Assembly: GCA_022870705.1 (NCBI GenBank)
Contig: CP072107.1
Span: 494,501-558,500, forward strand
DNA from: Oscillospiraceae bacterium CM
GTDB taxonomy: Bacteria; Bacillota; Clostridia; Oscillospirales; Oscillospiraceae
Reading direction: 5' to 3'
Length of the DNA stretch: 64,000 bases
Shown: in pieces, positions 24,160-33,338 of the stretch
Layout of the letters: every line of letters begins with the position of its first letter
How positions within the stretch are numbered: the first letter of the stretch is position 1
Position numbers and translations under genes: made by a program
The notes under the pieces: generated by a model
Database searches by the model: none
Seen by the model: the letters and a program-made list of their open reading frames with translations, nothing else
What the model was told of the DNA's origin: nothing

Positions 24160-25618
24160 AACGAAAAAAGCATCCGAACCTGCGGCGCGCGTTGGCACGT
24201 CAATTGCCAAAAAGCTGAAGGCCCGGCTTTTCTGGCGGCTCGTCGGTATTTTTCTTGCCGTCGACCTTTTTGTTTGCCTGATTGCTGCCGCGTCCCTTGT
24301 TGTCTACAGTGAAGAGCGGGCGGGGGAGGGCGCCGCGCTGCTTTCGGCATCAATCCCTTCCGAAGCGGACCTCGCGACGCTCAGCCGCCTAAGTGACATT
24401 ATAATCGCACCGGTGACGCAACAGGTGCAGGGGTTTTTCCTCCCCAAGCCGCTGAAACACTTCGTCCCGGCTGCGACACAAGATGGCACGAGGCGTGTTG
24501 AGCTCGGCGCGGGGGAGAGCGTTACCGACCGCCTTAGCGGTCTTCGCTACACGATTTATGTTAACACGGGCGGCACACCGTATCAAATCTCCGTCATGCT
24601 CGGATCCTTTTGCCGGTTGTTTGAGCTGGCACTCGTTGCGCTCAGCGTGTTTCAGTTACTGAGCCTTCTCACGCGCACAGCCGGAGACAGGCGTTTTATC
24701 CGGCGGACGCTGGAGCCTATTACAGCCCTGACGCGGGCTGCGCAGGATTTGAACGCCGTATCGAAAAAGCTTGACCCTGAAAAGATGGCGGCTCTGGCCG
24801 GGAAGCTGGAAGGCATCAACGCCGCCCGGCTCGATACCCGCATACAGGTCGACGAGACGCAGGAGGAACTTAAAAGCTTGGCGCGGGCGATTAACAGCAT
24901 GCTCGACCGGATTAATGAGGCCTATTCGGCTCAGGTGCGCTTTGTCTCGGACGCCTCACACGAGCTGCGCACGCCGATTTCTGTGATACAGGGGTATGCC
25001 AATCTGCTGGATCGCTGGGGGAAAAACGACGAAAAAACACTGCAGGAGTCCATCAGCGCGATCAAGGAAGAGGCCGCCAATATGAAAGACCTTGTCGAGC
25101 AGCTGTTGTTTTTGGCGCGCGGCGATAACAATACGATCCTTTTGCAGACGGAGACGTTTGATTTGGGCGCATTGGTTGAAGAAGTCTCCGGCGAGATGAG
25201 AATGATCGATCCGGCGCACACGTATGAAGTCCTGTCGGCGCACACAGTCGTCAGCGCCGACAGGGCGCTTGTGAAGCAGGCTCTGCGCATTTTAGTGGAC
25301 AACGCCGTTAAGTATACGGACGCTGGCGGGAAAATCACGCTGTCAGCCGCGCAGGACGCCGGTTTTGCGGCGATGACCGTTTCAGACGAGGGCATCGGTA
25401 TCAGCGCCGATAATATCCCGCACATCTTTGACCGTTTTTACCGGGCGGATGCCTCGCGTGCCAGAGCCACGGGGGGCGCCGGACTCGGCCTTGCCATTGC
25501 CAAATGGATCGCCGCGCGCCATGACGGGCACTTGACGGTTTTGAGCCGTGAGGGCATTGGGACAAGGATGACGCTGGCGCTGCCGTTATCGGCGGCCGCT
25601 CTACCCGAGCGCGTCTGA
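24152..25618 (+). CDS. Sensor histidine kinase
   Basis: 488 residues. Membrane helices at about 28-52 and 150-172 enclose an extracytoplasmic domain of about 100 residues. A HAMP-like linker follows, then the dimerisation domain with the phospho-acceptor His in SDASHELRTPISVI near residue 270, and a catalytic domain with N box (ILVDNAVKYT), DEGIGIS, FDRFYR and GGAGLGLAI. It overlaps the response regulator by 8 nt. It is a complete classical kinase; the signal is unknown. Confidence 0.93.
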   Translation: MNETKKASEPAARVGTSIAKKLKARLFWRLVGIFLAVDLFVCLIAAASLVVYSEERAGEGAALLSASIPSEADLATLSRLSDIIIAPVTQQVQGFFLPKPLKHFVPAATQDGTRRVELGAGESVTDRLSGLRYTIYVNTGGTPYQISVMLGSFCRLFELALVALSVFQLLSLLTRTAGDRRFIRRTLEPITALTRAAQDLNAVSKKLDPEKMAALAGKLEGINAARLDTRIQVDETQEELKSLARAINSMLDRINEAYSAQVRFVSDASHELRTPISVIQGYANLLDRWGKNDEKTLQESISAIKEEAANMKDLVEQLLFLARGDNNTILLQTETFDLGALVEEVSGEMRMIDPAHTYEVLSAHTVVSADRALVKQALRILVDNAVKYTDAGGKITLSAAQDAGFAAMTVSDEGIGISADNIPHIFDRFYRADASRARATGGAGLGLAIAKWIAARHDGHLTVLSREGIGTRMTLALPLSAAALPERV

Positions 25619-25642
25619 CGCGGTCGGAAAATCATTGAACGC

Positions 25643-25678
25643 AAAAAAGTGCAGCGCCTTTTTGACGCTGCACTTTTG
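25643..25678. terminator. Bidirectional terminator after the two-component genes
   Basis: Perfect 12-bp stem AAAAGTGCAGCG / CGCTGCACTTTT with a 9-nt loop, between convergent units. Confidence 0.85.
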
Positions 25679-25699
25679 CTGTATATAAGCCGCTAATAG

Positions 25700-26344
25700 C
25701 TATTCTGCGGAAGCACCGATAAAGATTGACGTGACGACCCCTTTTTGGAGCTGCAGGACAATACCGCCGTAGACAGTGCCGAGAACGAGGGCCTCATCAC
25801 TGCTCTCCTCGGCATTATATTCGGCTGTGTATGCGTTGAGGACGGCATCCTTTGTGTCGCCGAGCTTGATGCCGCGCGCCGTCGCAAGCGGACATGGTGC
25901 TACGGCTGTGATGCTGTAAACGACAGGTTCGCCCGAGGGTTGGGGGTTTTGCGCAAAATTGATTTTAAGGCCGGACTTGTAATTCCAATCTTGATGTAAG
26001 AGCCCGTCGGCCGCCCATTCCTGCTGCGGCGACTGTGACGCGGGTTGGCCGAGCAGAGATGATACGGCAGACGCTGTCATGCCGAGCTTGACGCCGCCGA
26101 GACCGTCCTCCGCCAGCAGTTTGCTGCCGATATCATGATTATCCGGTGTTACGCCATCTGAGGAAACGGGTGATGTATCATCCGCCGACGGCGTGACGGC
26201 TGTTGACGGGGAAGGAGACGAAATTGGCGGAGAGGACGGCGAGGCGGCGTTGTTTGATGAGCCGGACACCCCGCAGGCCGAAACAGCTGCGACAAGGGCC
26301 GCCAGCAAAAACATCAGCGATAATGATCGGATCACTTTTTTCAT
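25700..26344 (-). CDS. Lipoprotein with a SmpA/OmlA-like motif region
   Basis: 214 residues. A lipoprotein signal peptide ends at the lipobox VSAC|G (residues 20-24), followed by a Ser/Pro/Thr-rich linker (about 25-65) and a globular part with two repeats of a similar pattern (GGVKLGMTASAVSSLLGQP and GIKLGDTKDAVLNAY). Such LGMT...v...LG stretches resemble the motif of small outer-surface assembly proteins, but I cannot assign a function. The ATG overlaps the stop of the DUF3795 gene (ATGA), so both are one unit. Confidence 0.68.
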   Translation of the reverse strand: MKKVIRSLSLMFLLAALVAAVSACGVSGSSNNAASPSSPPISSPSPSTAVTPSADDTSPVSSDGVTPDNHDIGSKLLAEDGLGGVKLGMTASAVSSLLGQPASQSPQQEWAADGLLHQDWNYKSGLKINFAQNPQPSGEPVVYSITAVAPCPLATARGIKLGDTKDAVLNAYTAEYNAEESSDEALVLGTVYGGIVLQLQKGVVTSIFIGASAE

Positions 26345-26679
26345 TGGAGACCTCTTTCTCGTCGCAGCGATTCAAGCCTTTCTTGAACGCCGGGCACATG
26401 TTTGAGTATTTTTTCCTCGAGTGAACATGGAAACAGCGGGCAAACACCGCAGTGCTCCAGCTTCTTTTCCATGCAGCATTGGCGAACGGCACAGACCTTG
26501 CTGAAGTCGAACAGCTCGTCCGAACGGCAGCCACGGCACCGGATGCTGTCGGGCAAAACGTCCGCGTGGAATTTGGCGCTCCATTCCGCTGCTGTTTGGC
26601 GGCGTAAATCGTCATCGTCAGCCATTGTTGCTTTGTAAGCCGGGCAGTCAGAGCAGACAATTCCGCAGTATGACATCAT
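26341..26679 (-). CDS. DUF3795 family Cys-rich protein
   Basis: 112 residues. The protein begins MMSYCGIVCSDCPAYKAT and carries further Cys pairs (CRGCRSDE, CAVRQCCMEK, HCGVCPLFPC), the pattern of DUF3795, a widespread small family of unknown function in anaerobes that probably binds metal or an iron-sulfur cluster. The open frame continues upstream to 26736, but GGAGGT lies 6 nt before the ATG at 26679, which gives the family N-terminus. It is translationally coupled with the downstream lipoprotein gene. Confidence 0.8.
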   Translation of the reverse strand: MMSYCGIVCSDCPAYKATMADDDDLRRQTAAEWSAKFHADVLPDSIRCRGCRSDELFDFSKVCAVRQCCMEKKLEHCGVCPLFPCSLEEKILKHVPGVQERLESLRRERGLQ

Positions 26680-26695
26680 GGCGCGACCTCCGTGA

Positions 26696-28297
26696 TCAAT
26701 AGAAAACTGCCACAAAGCGGCAGACAACACCGTCAAGAAGCGTTAACCCAAATTGAACGGAAATGTCAAAATCAGCATTATAATAAACGTCCACCGCGTC
26801 GCCGCTGTCATTCGTATACGTGCGCTGCCAGACAAAACCGTTCTGCTTGAGCAGGTCAATATATCCCGCGGCCGTGTCGTTATCCATGAGGATGTCCGAC
26901 TGGCGGTAGTTAAACGTCACAACGCCTGTATCCTCATCCGAAGATATTTCATACAAAGGCGCGTCGGCATAAACGCCGAAATCCGGGACGGGATACAGGC
27001 CGGCGTAATATGCTGTCTCATCGGCAGAGTCACCAGCGCCGTTATCAAACGGCACGCAGTCCGTCCGCTGGATAGCGTCAAGCTGATGGATCGGAACGGC
27101 AAAATTAAGCGTCTGGCCGTTTAAAACCGTCAGGCAGGCGACGCCGACGACCTGACCGGAAGTGTTGAGCACGGGCCCGCCGCCGGAGCCGATGGAAATG
27201 GGCGCTGAGAACTGGATATAGCTGGCACCGTCAATTTCCTGATTGGCGTTGGAGACAATCCCTTTTGAAATGGTGTTCATAAGCCCGTACGGACTGCCGA
27301 TTGTATAGACGACGGTGCCGACGGGAAGGTCATCCGAGGCAGCCGGGGCGAGATAGGGAAAACCAGAGCCGTCAATCTGAAGAAGGGCGAGGTCTGCGAC
27401 CTCGTCATATCCGCACAGGCCCTTGACATCATACGTTTTGCCGTCGGATGTCGTGATTTTGGCGGAGGCAGCCCCTTCAATGACGTGGTAATTTGTGAGG
27501 GCCAGACCAGACCGGGAGATGAAAAAGCCGCTGCCGATGCCGAGCAGGTCGCCCGCGTCATCATAGCGTTCAAGATAAAAAACGGCTGGGGAACACTTTT
27601 GATAAAGATCGTCGCCGCTGAGAGGCGCGGGGAGCGTTATGCTTTTCCGGAAGGCGCTGTTGGCGGCCCGCGCGACGATGGCCGCGGCTTCCGCACGGCT
27701 TAACAGCTGCTCCGGATGAAACGTGCCAAAGCTGTCGCACCCCGACAGAATCCCGGCTCGATACAGCTTGTAAACGGCGGGGCCGTTGGGGTCGTTGACG
27801 GCAACGTCCGGTATGGCGTTATCGGATATCCGGCTGATGACCGGGAAAGCGGCGTCCGGCAAGGCCTTGGCAATCAGGACGGCGAAATCCGCCCGTGTTA
27901 CAGGGGCTGTATACCCTGTGGCGGATGCGTCCAATATCCGCTTTCTAACGGCCGCTTCGGCATACGCTTTGTACCAGGGCGTCGTTTTTTTGAAGCTCGC
28001 GCTGCCGGTTTCATATGTACTGTTGAGAACGGCGGCAAGCTTGACGGCTTCGGCAAGCGTTATAGCGTCGTTCGGGGCGAAAACAGACGCGCTGCGCCCA
28101 GAGAAGAGCCCGTATTCATAGTCGGCCTGAACAGCCATCGCGTACCACGCGGCATCCGACACATCCGTAAACTGGCCGCATATATACGTTTTCTGGATTT
28201 TGAAGTTTTGAAGGCCGGGCGGGGCGGCTTGCGCGGTGATTGAAACAGAAAGGGCAAGCACAACAACAATAAACAGCGAAATAACGCGCTTTTTCAT
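26696..28297 (-). CDS. SLH-domain protein with trypsin/HtrA-like domain lacking the catalytic Ser
   Basis: 533 residues. A signal peptide (about 1-24) precedes three SLH repeats (about 40-235), which anchor proteins to the cell wall. An S1C/HtrA-like domain follows at about residues 245-430: His is present in TNYHVIEG and Asp in VADLALLQI. The nucleophile motif GNSGGP reads GSGGGP, so the catalytic Ser position is Gly. An additional C-terminal region of about 100 residues is unassigned. The ATG at 28297 has GGAGG 7 nt before it; the frame continues upstream without an SD. It may be an inactive protease acting as a binding protein, or use the shifted Ser. Confidence 0.85.
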   Translation of the reverse strand: MKKRVISLFIVVVLALSVSITAQAAPPGLQNFKIQKTYICGQFTDVSDAAWYAMAVQADYEYGLFSGRSASVFAPNDAITLAEAVKLAAVLNSTYETGSASFKKTTPWYKAYAEAAVRKRILDASATGYTAPVTRADFAVLIAKALPDAAFPVISRISDNAIPDVAVNDPNGPAVYKLYRAGILSGCDSFGTFHPEQLLSRAEAAAIVARAANSAFRKSITLPAPLSGDDLYQKCSPAVFYLERYDDAGDLLGIGSGFFISRSGLALTNYHVIEGAASAKITTSDGKTYDVKGLCGYDEVADLALLQIDGSGFPYLAPAASDDLPVGTVVYTIGSPYGLMNTISKGIVSNANQEIDGASYIQFSAPISIGSGGGPVLNTSGQVVGVACLTVLNGQTLNFAVPIHQLDAIQRTDCVPFDNGAGDSADETAYYAGLYPVPDFGVYADAPLYEISSDEDTGVVTFNYRQSDILMDNDTAAGYIDLLKQNGFVWQRTYTNDSGDAVDVYYNADFDISVQFGLTLLDGVVCRFVAVFY

Positions 28298-28357
28298 CAA
28301 AATCCTCCGATATGTAAACGGGCCGATGTACCCGGCTGGTATTGTCAAACTATGAGC

Positions 28358-28386
28358 ATTATAAGACGTTTTTGACGTTAAAGCAA
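28358..28386 (-). promoter_or_regulatory. Promoter of the SLH/HtrA-like gene
   Basis: On the minus strand: TTGCTT, 17-nt spacer, TATAAT. Confidence 0.55.
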
Positions 28387-28420
28387 TAAGATTCTCGCGC
28401 AAATTACTAAAAAATTCCAC

Positions 28421-29557
28421 TTATTTCACTTTGACAAGGCGCGCTGCCGCCGCACACAGCGCCGTGACGAAATAGTCCGCCTCGTCGGCTGTCGAAAAGC
28501 GCGAAAAGCTTATGCGGAGGGCCCCATCAATAACGTCATTTGGCAGGCGCATGGCCTCAAGAACGTGGCTGCGCGCGCCTTTTTTACAGGCGGACCCTTT
28601 TGAAACGCAGATGCCCGCACCATCCAAGACATTCAGGAGCACTTCGCTTTTATATCCGGGCAGCGACAGGCTGAGGATATAAGGGCAGTCTCCCGGCGAG
28701 AGAATCACAGCCTCCGGCAGCGCCGCATGAAGCTTTGAGACGACACGGTCGTAAAGCGCCCGTGCGGCAGCGGCCGCAGCGTTCATATCGTTTGCGGCAA
28801 GGCGCGCTGCCGTACTCAAGCCGACAATGAGCGGCAGGGGCTCCGTACCGGAGCGCCTGTCGCCTTCCTGCCCGCCGCCGTAGAAAAGGGGCGGCAGACG
28901 AAGCCCCTTTTTCACATAGAGCGCGCCGATGCCTCTGGGGCCGTGAATTTTATGCGCGCTGACAGAGAGCAGGTCAACACCCAGCGTTTTGACTGAAAAA
29001 GGGATTTTTCCGAAGGCTTGAACAGCGTCTGAATGAAAAAGGGTCTTCAGGCCGCGGCGTTTAATTTCGCCTGTCATCTCCGCGATGGGATTTACGGCGC
29101 CCGTCTCATTGTTGACGAGCATGACGGAGGCAAAAGCCGTGTCCTCGCAAAGCGCTTCGGAAAAAGCTTCCGCCGTAATACGCCCCGTTTTATCAGGGGC
29201 GAGGGCCGTGACCGACCAGCCAAGGCTTTGAAGGCGGGCTGCCGGTTTTAAGACGGCGGCATGCTCTGTTTTAGACACGATCAGATGGCGGCCGCCGTGG
29301 CGAAGCAGCTCGGCGGCACCGAAAAGAGCCCAGTTATCGGCCTCCGTACCGCCGGACGTGAAAAAGATTTCATCTGCTTTGATATCAAGCGTCTCCGCGA
29401 GCGCTTTACGCGCCGTTTCGAGCGTTTTTTTAGCATGGCGGCCCAGCGCATGCGAGGACGACGGGTTGCCCCAATCGCCGCGCGCCGTCTCGTTCATCAC
29501 GTCAATAACGCCGTCATGAATGCGCGTTGTGGATGCGTTGTCAAAATATACCGTCAT
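28421..29557 (-). CDS. Cysteine desulfurase (NifS/IscS family)
   Basis: 378 residues. This PLP enzyme removes sulfur from cysteine and hands it to Fe-S or thiolation pathways. Visible: N-terminal VYFDNASTT, the PLP-Lys in SAHKIHGPRGIG near residue 199, TSGGTEADN, and the active-site Cys in SKGSACKKG near residue 321. The short loop before this Cys is typical of group I/NifS members. I use the ATG at 29557 with AAGGAG about 10 nt upstream; the frame begins earlier at 29611. It is divergent from mtaB, whose product also relies on sulfur and Fe-S chemistry. Confidence 0.9.
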   Translation of the reverse strand: MTVYFDNASTTRIHDGVIDVMNETARGDWGNPSSSHALGRHAKKTLETARKALAETLDIKADEIFFTSGGTEADNWALFGAAELLRHGGRHLIVSKTEHAAVLKPAARLQSLGWSVTALAPDKTGRITAEAFSEALCEDTAFASVMLVNNETGAVNPIAEMTGEIKRRGLKTLFHSDAVQAFGKIPFSVKTLGVDLLSVSAHKIHGPRGIGALYVKKGLRLPPLFYGGGQEGDRRSGTEPLPLIVGLSTAARLAANDMNAAAAAARALYDRVVSKLHAALPEAVILSPGDCPYILSLSLPGYKSEVLLNVLDGAGICVSKGSACKKGARSHVLEAMRLPNDVIDGALRISFSRFSTADEADYFVTALCAAAARLVKVK

Positions 29558-29595
29558 GCTCTGCCGCTCCTTATTTTGGTCAGCCGCCGTATCAC

Positions 29596-29624
29596 TTGCA
29601 TGCGCCTGCATGATACTGTATTAT
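29596..29624 (+). promoter_or_regulatory. Promoter of mtaB
   Basis: TTGCAT, 17-nt spacer, TATTAT. The predicted start near 29631 leaves only about 12 nt before the ATG at 29643. Confidence 0.55.
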
Positions 29625-29642
29625 ATACGGTACGAAAAAACC

Positions 29643-30959
29643 ATGCAAGGGCGGGAGGCGGCCGAGATCCGATTTTGTTTTGAAACACTGGGCTGTAAAG
29701 TCAATCAATTTGAAACGCAGGCACTGGAAACGATATTAACGGCCAGAGGCCATACGGCGGTGCGCCCCGGGGAAGGGTGCCAGGCCGTCATTATAAACAC
29801 CTGCGCGGTGACGGCGGAGAGCGGCAGAAAATCACGCCAAGCCGTTCGGCGGCTTAAAAAGCTGGAGCCCGGCGCTGTCGTTGCCGTCTGCGGCTGTTTT
29901 TCACAGCTGAGCCCGGCGGAGACGACGTCTCTCGGTGCAGACCTCGTTGGCGGCAGCGGCGATCGGCTCAGATTTGCCGACGCTTTAGAGCGCGTTGTGG
30001 CGGATAAAACAACGCAAAGCCTCGTTGATGATGCCCGCGCGCGGCGCATTTTTGAAGAGCTCCCGGCCGGGCGCGTTGCCGGCAGGACACGAGCACTGCT
30101 GAAAATCGAGGACGGGTGCGACAATTTCTGCGCCTATTGCATCATTCCCTATGCGCGCGGGCCGGTGCGCTCGATGCCCCCATCACGGATTGCCGATGAA
30201 GCGGCACGGCTCGTGGCGGATGGGTGCCGTGAAATTGTTTTGACTGGGATCGAAATTTCGTCGTACGGCAAAGACCTCACAGAAACGGCGACATTGCTTG
30301 ACGCCGTCGAGGCTGCTTATTCGGCCACGCCGGACGCGCGCATCCGCCTTGGCTCGCTTGAGCCACGGACGATCACGCCGCCTTTCTGCGCTTCACTCAA
30401 GGCGCTGCCCAATATATGCGACCATTTTCATCTGTCACTTCAGAGCGGGTCCGACGCGACACTCCGGCGGATGAAGCGCCGGTATACGACAGAAGATTTT
30501 TTTAAAGCCGTTACCCTGCTGCGCGACACTTTTCCGAAATGCGGTATTACGGCCGACCTCATCGTCGGCTTCCCGGGGGAGAGCGACACGGAATTTGAAG
30601 AGACGCTGACATTTATCAAAAAATGCGCGTTTACCGGCATGCATATATTTCCCTACTCCATAAGGCCGGGGACGCCGGCTGCCACCATGCCGCAGCAGGT
30701 GGACAAAACCGTCAAGGCGGAGCGGGCTCGCCGCGTTACCGACGCGGCCCGCGAAATGGAACAAGCTTTTGCCGGGCAATTTATTGGCTCGGTTTTAGAA
30801 GTTTTGTTTGAGCGCGAGACGGACATGGGTACCGTTGGCCACGCGGGCAATTATCTGGAGGTTTCAGTCCCGGACACGGGTATTCGGAGCAGACTGCTGC
30901 CGGTACGCGTGGAGGCCTTGCGCGACGGGATTTTAACCGGAAAAATTGCCGCACCATGA
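29643..30959 (+). CDS. mtaB: tRNA threonylcarbamoyladenosine methylthiotransferase
   Basis: 438 residues from ATG 29643. A MiaB-type radical SAM enzyme that adds a methylthio group to t6A in tRNA. The N-terminal UPF0004 domain shows TLGCKVNQFETQ, NTCAVTAES and VCGCFSQ (three Cys of the auxiliary cluster). The radical SAM motif is CDNFCAYCIIPYARG near residue 160, and a TRAM domain follows at the C-terminus. The open frame continues to 29520, but the promoter at 29596-29624 excludes that. The ATG at 29643 has no SD, whereas GGGAGG at 29653-29658 would suit a start around the ATC codon at 29667, which matches the usual family N-terminus; the true start is unsettled. Confidence 0.9.
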   Translation: MQGREAAEIRFCFETLGCKVNQFETQALETILTARGHTAVRPGEGCQAVIINTCAVTAESGRKSRQAVRRLKKLEPGAVVAVCGCFSQLSPAETTSLGADLVGGSGDRLRFADALERVVADKTTQSLVDDARARRIFEELPAGRVAGRTRALLKIEDGCDNFCAYCIIPYARGPVRSMPPSRIADEAARLVADGCREIVLTGIEISSYGKDLTETATLLDAVEAAYSATPDARIRLGSLEPRTITPPFCASLKALPNICDHFHLSLQSGSDATLRRMKRRYTTEDFFKAVTLLRDTFPKCGITADLIVGFPGESDTEFEETLTFIKKCAFTGMHIFPYSIRPGTPAATMPQQVDKTVKAERARRVTDAAREMEQAFAGQFIGSVLEVLFERETDMGTVGHAGNYLEVSVPDTGIRSRLLPVRVEALRDGILTGKIAAP

Positions 30960-30960
30960 T

Positions 30961-30989
30961 TTGACATCGGTTTGACGCTATATTATAAT
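30961..30989 (+). promoter_or_regulatory. Perfect consensus sigma-A promoter of serC-serA
   Basis: TTGACA, 17-nt spacer, TATAAT: exact match to consensus with optimal spacing, directly after the mtaB stop and 35 nt before the serC start. Confidence 0.85.
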
Positions 30990-31023
30990 AAATAAATCTT
31001 CATAATTAAGGCAGGTGCAAACC

Positions 31024-32112
31024 ATGTTCAACGATAGAATCTATAATTTTTCGGCCGGTCCGTCTATGCTGCCGCTGCCCGTTCTGGAGCAGGCCGCCGC
31101 TGAAATGACGAATTACCGCGGCAGCGGCATGTCAGTCATGGAGATGAGCCATCGCAGCAAGGCATATCTCGCGATTTTTGAGGAGACGAAGGCCGATCTC
31201 AAGCGCCTCTTCCACGTCCCGGACACACATGAAGTCCTCTTCGTTCAGGGCGGCGCGACGCTGCAGTTTGCCGCCGTTCCTATGAACCTGATCGGAAAAA
31301 CCGGCAAGGCCGATTACGCGCTGACCGGCAATTTCTCAACGCTTGCCATGAAGGAAGCGAAAAAATACGGGGAAATTAACATTGCCGCCAGCTCTGAAGA
31401 CAGAAATCACACATACATCCCCGCGCAGTCTTCGCTGAAGCTGACGCCGGACGCCTCCTATTTCCATTACTGCGCCAACAATACGATATACGGCACGGAG
31501 TGGAAATACATCCCGGAGACGGGTGATGTACCACTCGTCTGCGATATGTCGTCCAACATTCTTTCCAAGCCTGTTGACGTCTCCAAATTCGGCGTTATCT
31601 ATGCCGGTGCGCAGAAGAATATGGCCCCGGCCGGTATGGCCGTCGTCATCATTGACAAGGCGCTGGCGGGAAAAGAATTGCCCTTTACGCCGAAACTGAT
31701 GAGCTATCAGACGCTGATTGACGGTGATTCAATGCATAACACGCCGCCGTGTTACACGATTTACGTCCTTGGTCTCGTTCTCAAGTGGCTGGAGACGCAG
31801 GGCGGCGTTGAAGGCATGGAAAAAATTAAAACGCAGAAGGCAAAATTTCTTTACGATTATCTGGACGAGAGCGCCTTCTTCAGCGGCTGTGCCGATAAAG
31901 AAGCGCGCAGCGACATGAACGTCACCTTCCGTTCAACGAGCGCCGAGCTTGACGAGCAGTTTGCCAAGGCGGCGGCAAAGGCCGGTTTTGATAATTTAAA
32001 AGGCCACCGGAGCGTGGGCGGTATGCGTGCATCCATCTACAACGCCATGCCGATGGAAGGCGTTACAAAGCTCGTTGACTTCATGAAGGACTTTGAAGCA
32101 AAGAATAAATAA
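31024..32112 (+). CDS. serC: Phosphoserine aminotransferase
   Basis: 362 residues, the same length as well-studied SerC proteins. This PLP enzyme converts 3-phosphohydroxypyruvate and glutamate to phosphoserine. Visible: IYNFSAGPSMLP at the N-terminus, EVLFVQGGATLQF, the PLP-Lys in GAQKNMAPAG near residue 196, and the RSVGGMRASIYNA stretch near the C-terminus. I start at ATG 31024 with GCAGGTG ahead; a GTG at 31015 overlaps that SD. It is followed by serA after 16 nt under one strong promoter. No serB lies in this window. Confidence 0.95.
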   Translation: MFNDRIYNFSAGPSMLPLPVLEQAAAEMTNYRGSGMSVMEMSHRSKAYLAIFEETKADLKRLFHVPDTHEVLFVQGGATLQFAAVPMNLIGKTGKADYALTGNFSTLAMKEAKKYGEINIAASSEDRNHTYIPAQSSLKLTPDASYFHYCANNTIYGTEWKYIPETGDVPLVCDMSSNILSKPVDVSKFGVIYAGAQKNMAPAGMAVVIIDKALAGKELPFTPKLMSYQTLIDGDSMHNTPPCYTIYVLGLVLKWLETQGGVEGMEKIKTQKAKFLYDYLDESAFFSGCADKEARSDMNVTFRSTSAELDEQFAKAAAKAGFDNLKGHRSVGGMRASIYNAMPMEGVTKLVDFMKDFEAKNK

Positions 32113-32128
32113 TTGGGAGTACTTTATT

Positions 32129-33298
32129 ATGTATAAGGTCAAAACGCTCAACAGTATATCACCCGTCGGCCTGGAAACGCTTGATAAAACGAAGTATCAG
32201 GTGTCGGACGAGATTGAAAATCCGGACGCTATCCTTGTCCGCAGTGCGAAAATGCACGACTATGCGTTCAATCCGGAGCTTTTGTGCATCGCGCGCGCCG
32301 GTGCCGGGACGAATAACATCCCCGTCGAAAAGTGCGGGGAAAACGGCGTTGTCGTTTTCAATACGCCGGGCGCCAACGCCGAGGCGGTTAAAGAGCTTGT
32401 TCTCTGCGCGATGCTTTTGTCGTCACGGGATATCGTGGGCGGCATTGAATGGGTCAAAGGCATTGCCGACAAAGGCGACGAAATCCCGGCGCTTGTTGAG
32501 AAGGGCAAAGCCACCTATGTCGGACCGGAATTGATGGGTAAAGCACTCGGCGTTATCGGGCTTGGTGCCATCGGCGCTAAAATCGCGCATGACGCGACAA
32601 TACTCGGCATGACAGTATACGGCTTTGACCCGTATCTCTCCGTTGACGCGGCGTGGCGTATTTCCTCCAATGTCATTAATGCCAAGGACATTGAGACGAT
32701 TTATAAAAACTGCGATTATATCACGATTCATGTGCCTTACATGGAGTCCACACATCATTTCATCAACAAATGCAGCCTTGGCCTGATGAAAAAAGGCGTG
32801 CGTATCATCAATCTTGCCAGAGCCGAGCTTGTGAGCGACGATGATATGATCGAAGCCATCGGTGAGGGCAAGGTCGCTTGTTATGTGACGGACTTTCCGA
32901 ATGCCAAAACAGCAAACTGCCCGAAAATTATCGCCATCCCGCATCTCGGCGCATCGACACCAGAGAGCGAGGATAACTGCGCCTATATGGCTGGAATTGA
33001 AATTGTAGACTATCTCGAAAATGGCAATATCTCAAATTCCGTGAACATGCCATCGGCCGTTCTGAGCCGCACCGGTGACCCGCGCCTTTGTGTCATCCAT
33101 AACAATGTTCCCGATATGATTGCGAAAATCACAGGCGCTGTTTCGGGCATGGGGATCAATATTGAAAACATGCTTAATGCCAGCACAAAAGGCCGCCTGC
33201 AAGCTTATACAATTATTGACGTGCAGTCTCTGGAGGCCGGTCTTGAGGAGAAAATCAAAGCAATTGACGGCGTGATCCGCGTCCGATCGATCCGCTGA
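32129..33298 (+). CDS. serA: D-3-phosphoglycerate dehydrogenase
   Basis: 389 residues. The first enzyme of serine biosynthesis: NAD-dependent oxidation of 3-phosphoglycerate. Visible: NAD-binding GLGAIGAKIAHDA near residue 145, NLARAELV with the catalytic Arg, and HLGASTPESEDN with the catalytic His near residue 274. A C-terminal ACT domain (about 318-389) could bind serine; this is the short form without the intervening ASB domain. The ATG at 32129 has a GGGAG 9 nt upstream; the earlier in-frame start at 32093 lies inside serC. It forms an operon with serC. Confidence 0.95.
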   Translation: MYKVKTLNSISPVGLETLDKTKYQVSDEIENPDAILVRSAKMHDYAFNPELLCIARAGAGTNNIPVEKCGENGVVVFNTPGANAEAVKELVLCAMLLSSRDIVGGIEWVKGIADKGDEIPALVEKGKATYVGPELMGKALGVIGLGAIGAKIAHDATILGMTVYGFDPYLSVDAAWRISSNVINAKDIETIYKNCDYITIHVPYMESTHHFINKCSLGLMKKGVRIINLARAELVSDDDMIEAIGEGKVACYVTDFPNAKTANCPKIIAIPHLGASTPESEDNCAYMAGIEIVDYLENGNISNSVNMPSAVLSRTGDPRLCVIHNNVPDMIAKITGAVSGMGINIENMLNASTKGRLQAYTIIDVQSLEAGLEEKIKAIDGVIRVRSIR

Positions 33299-33338
33299 CA
33301 TCCTGTTACATAAAGGAGATGACAGCCCTCTGAAAAAC

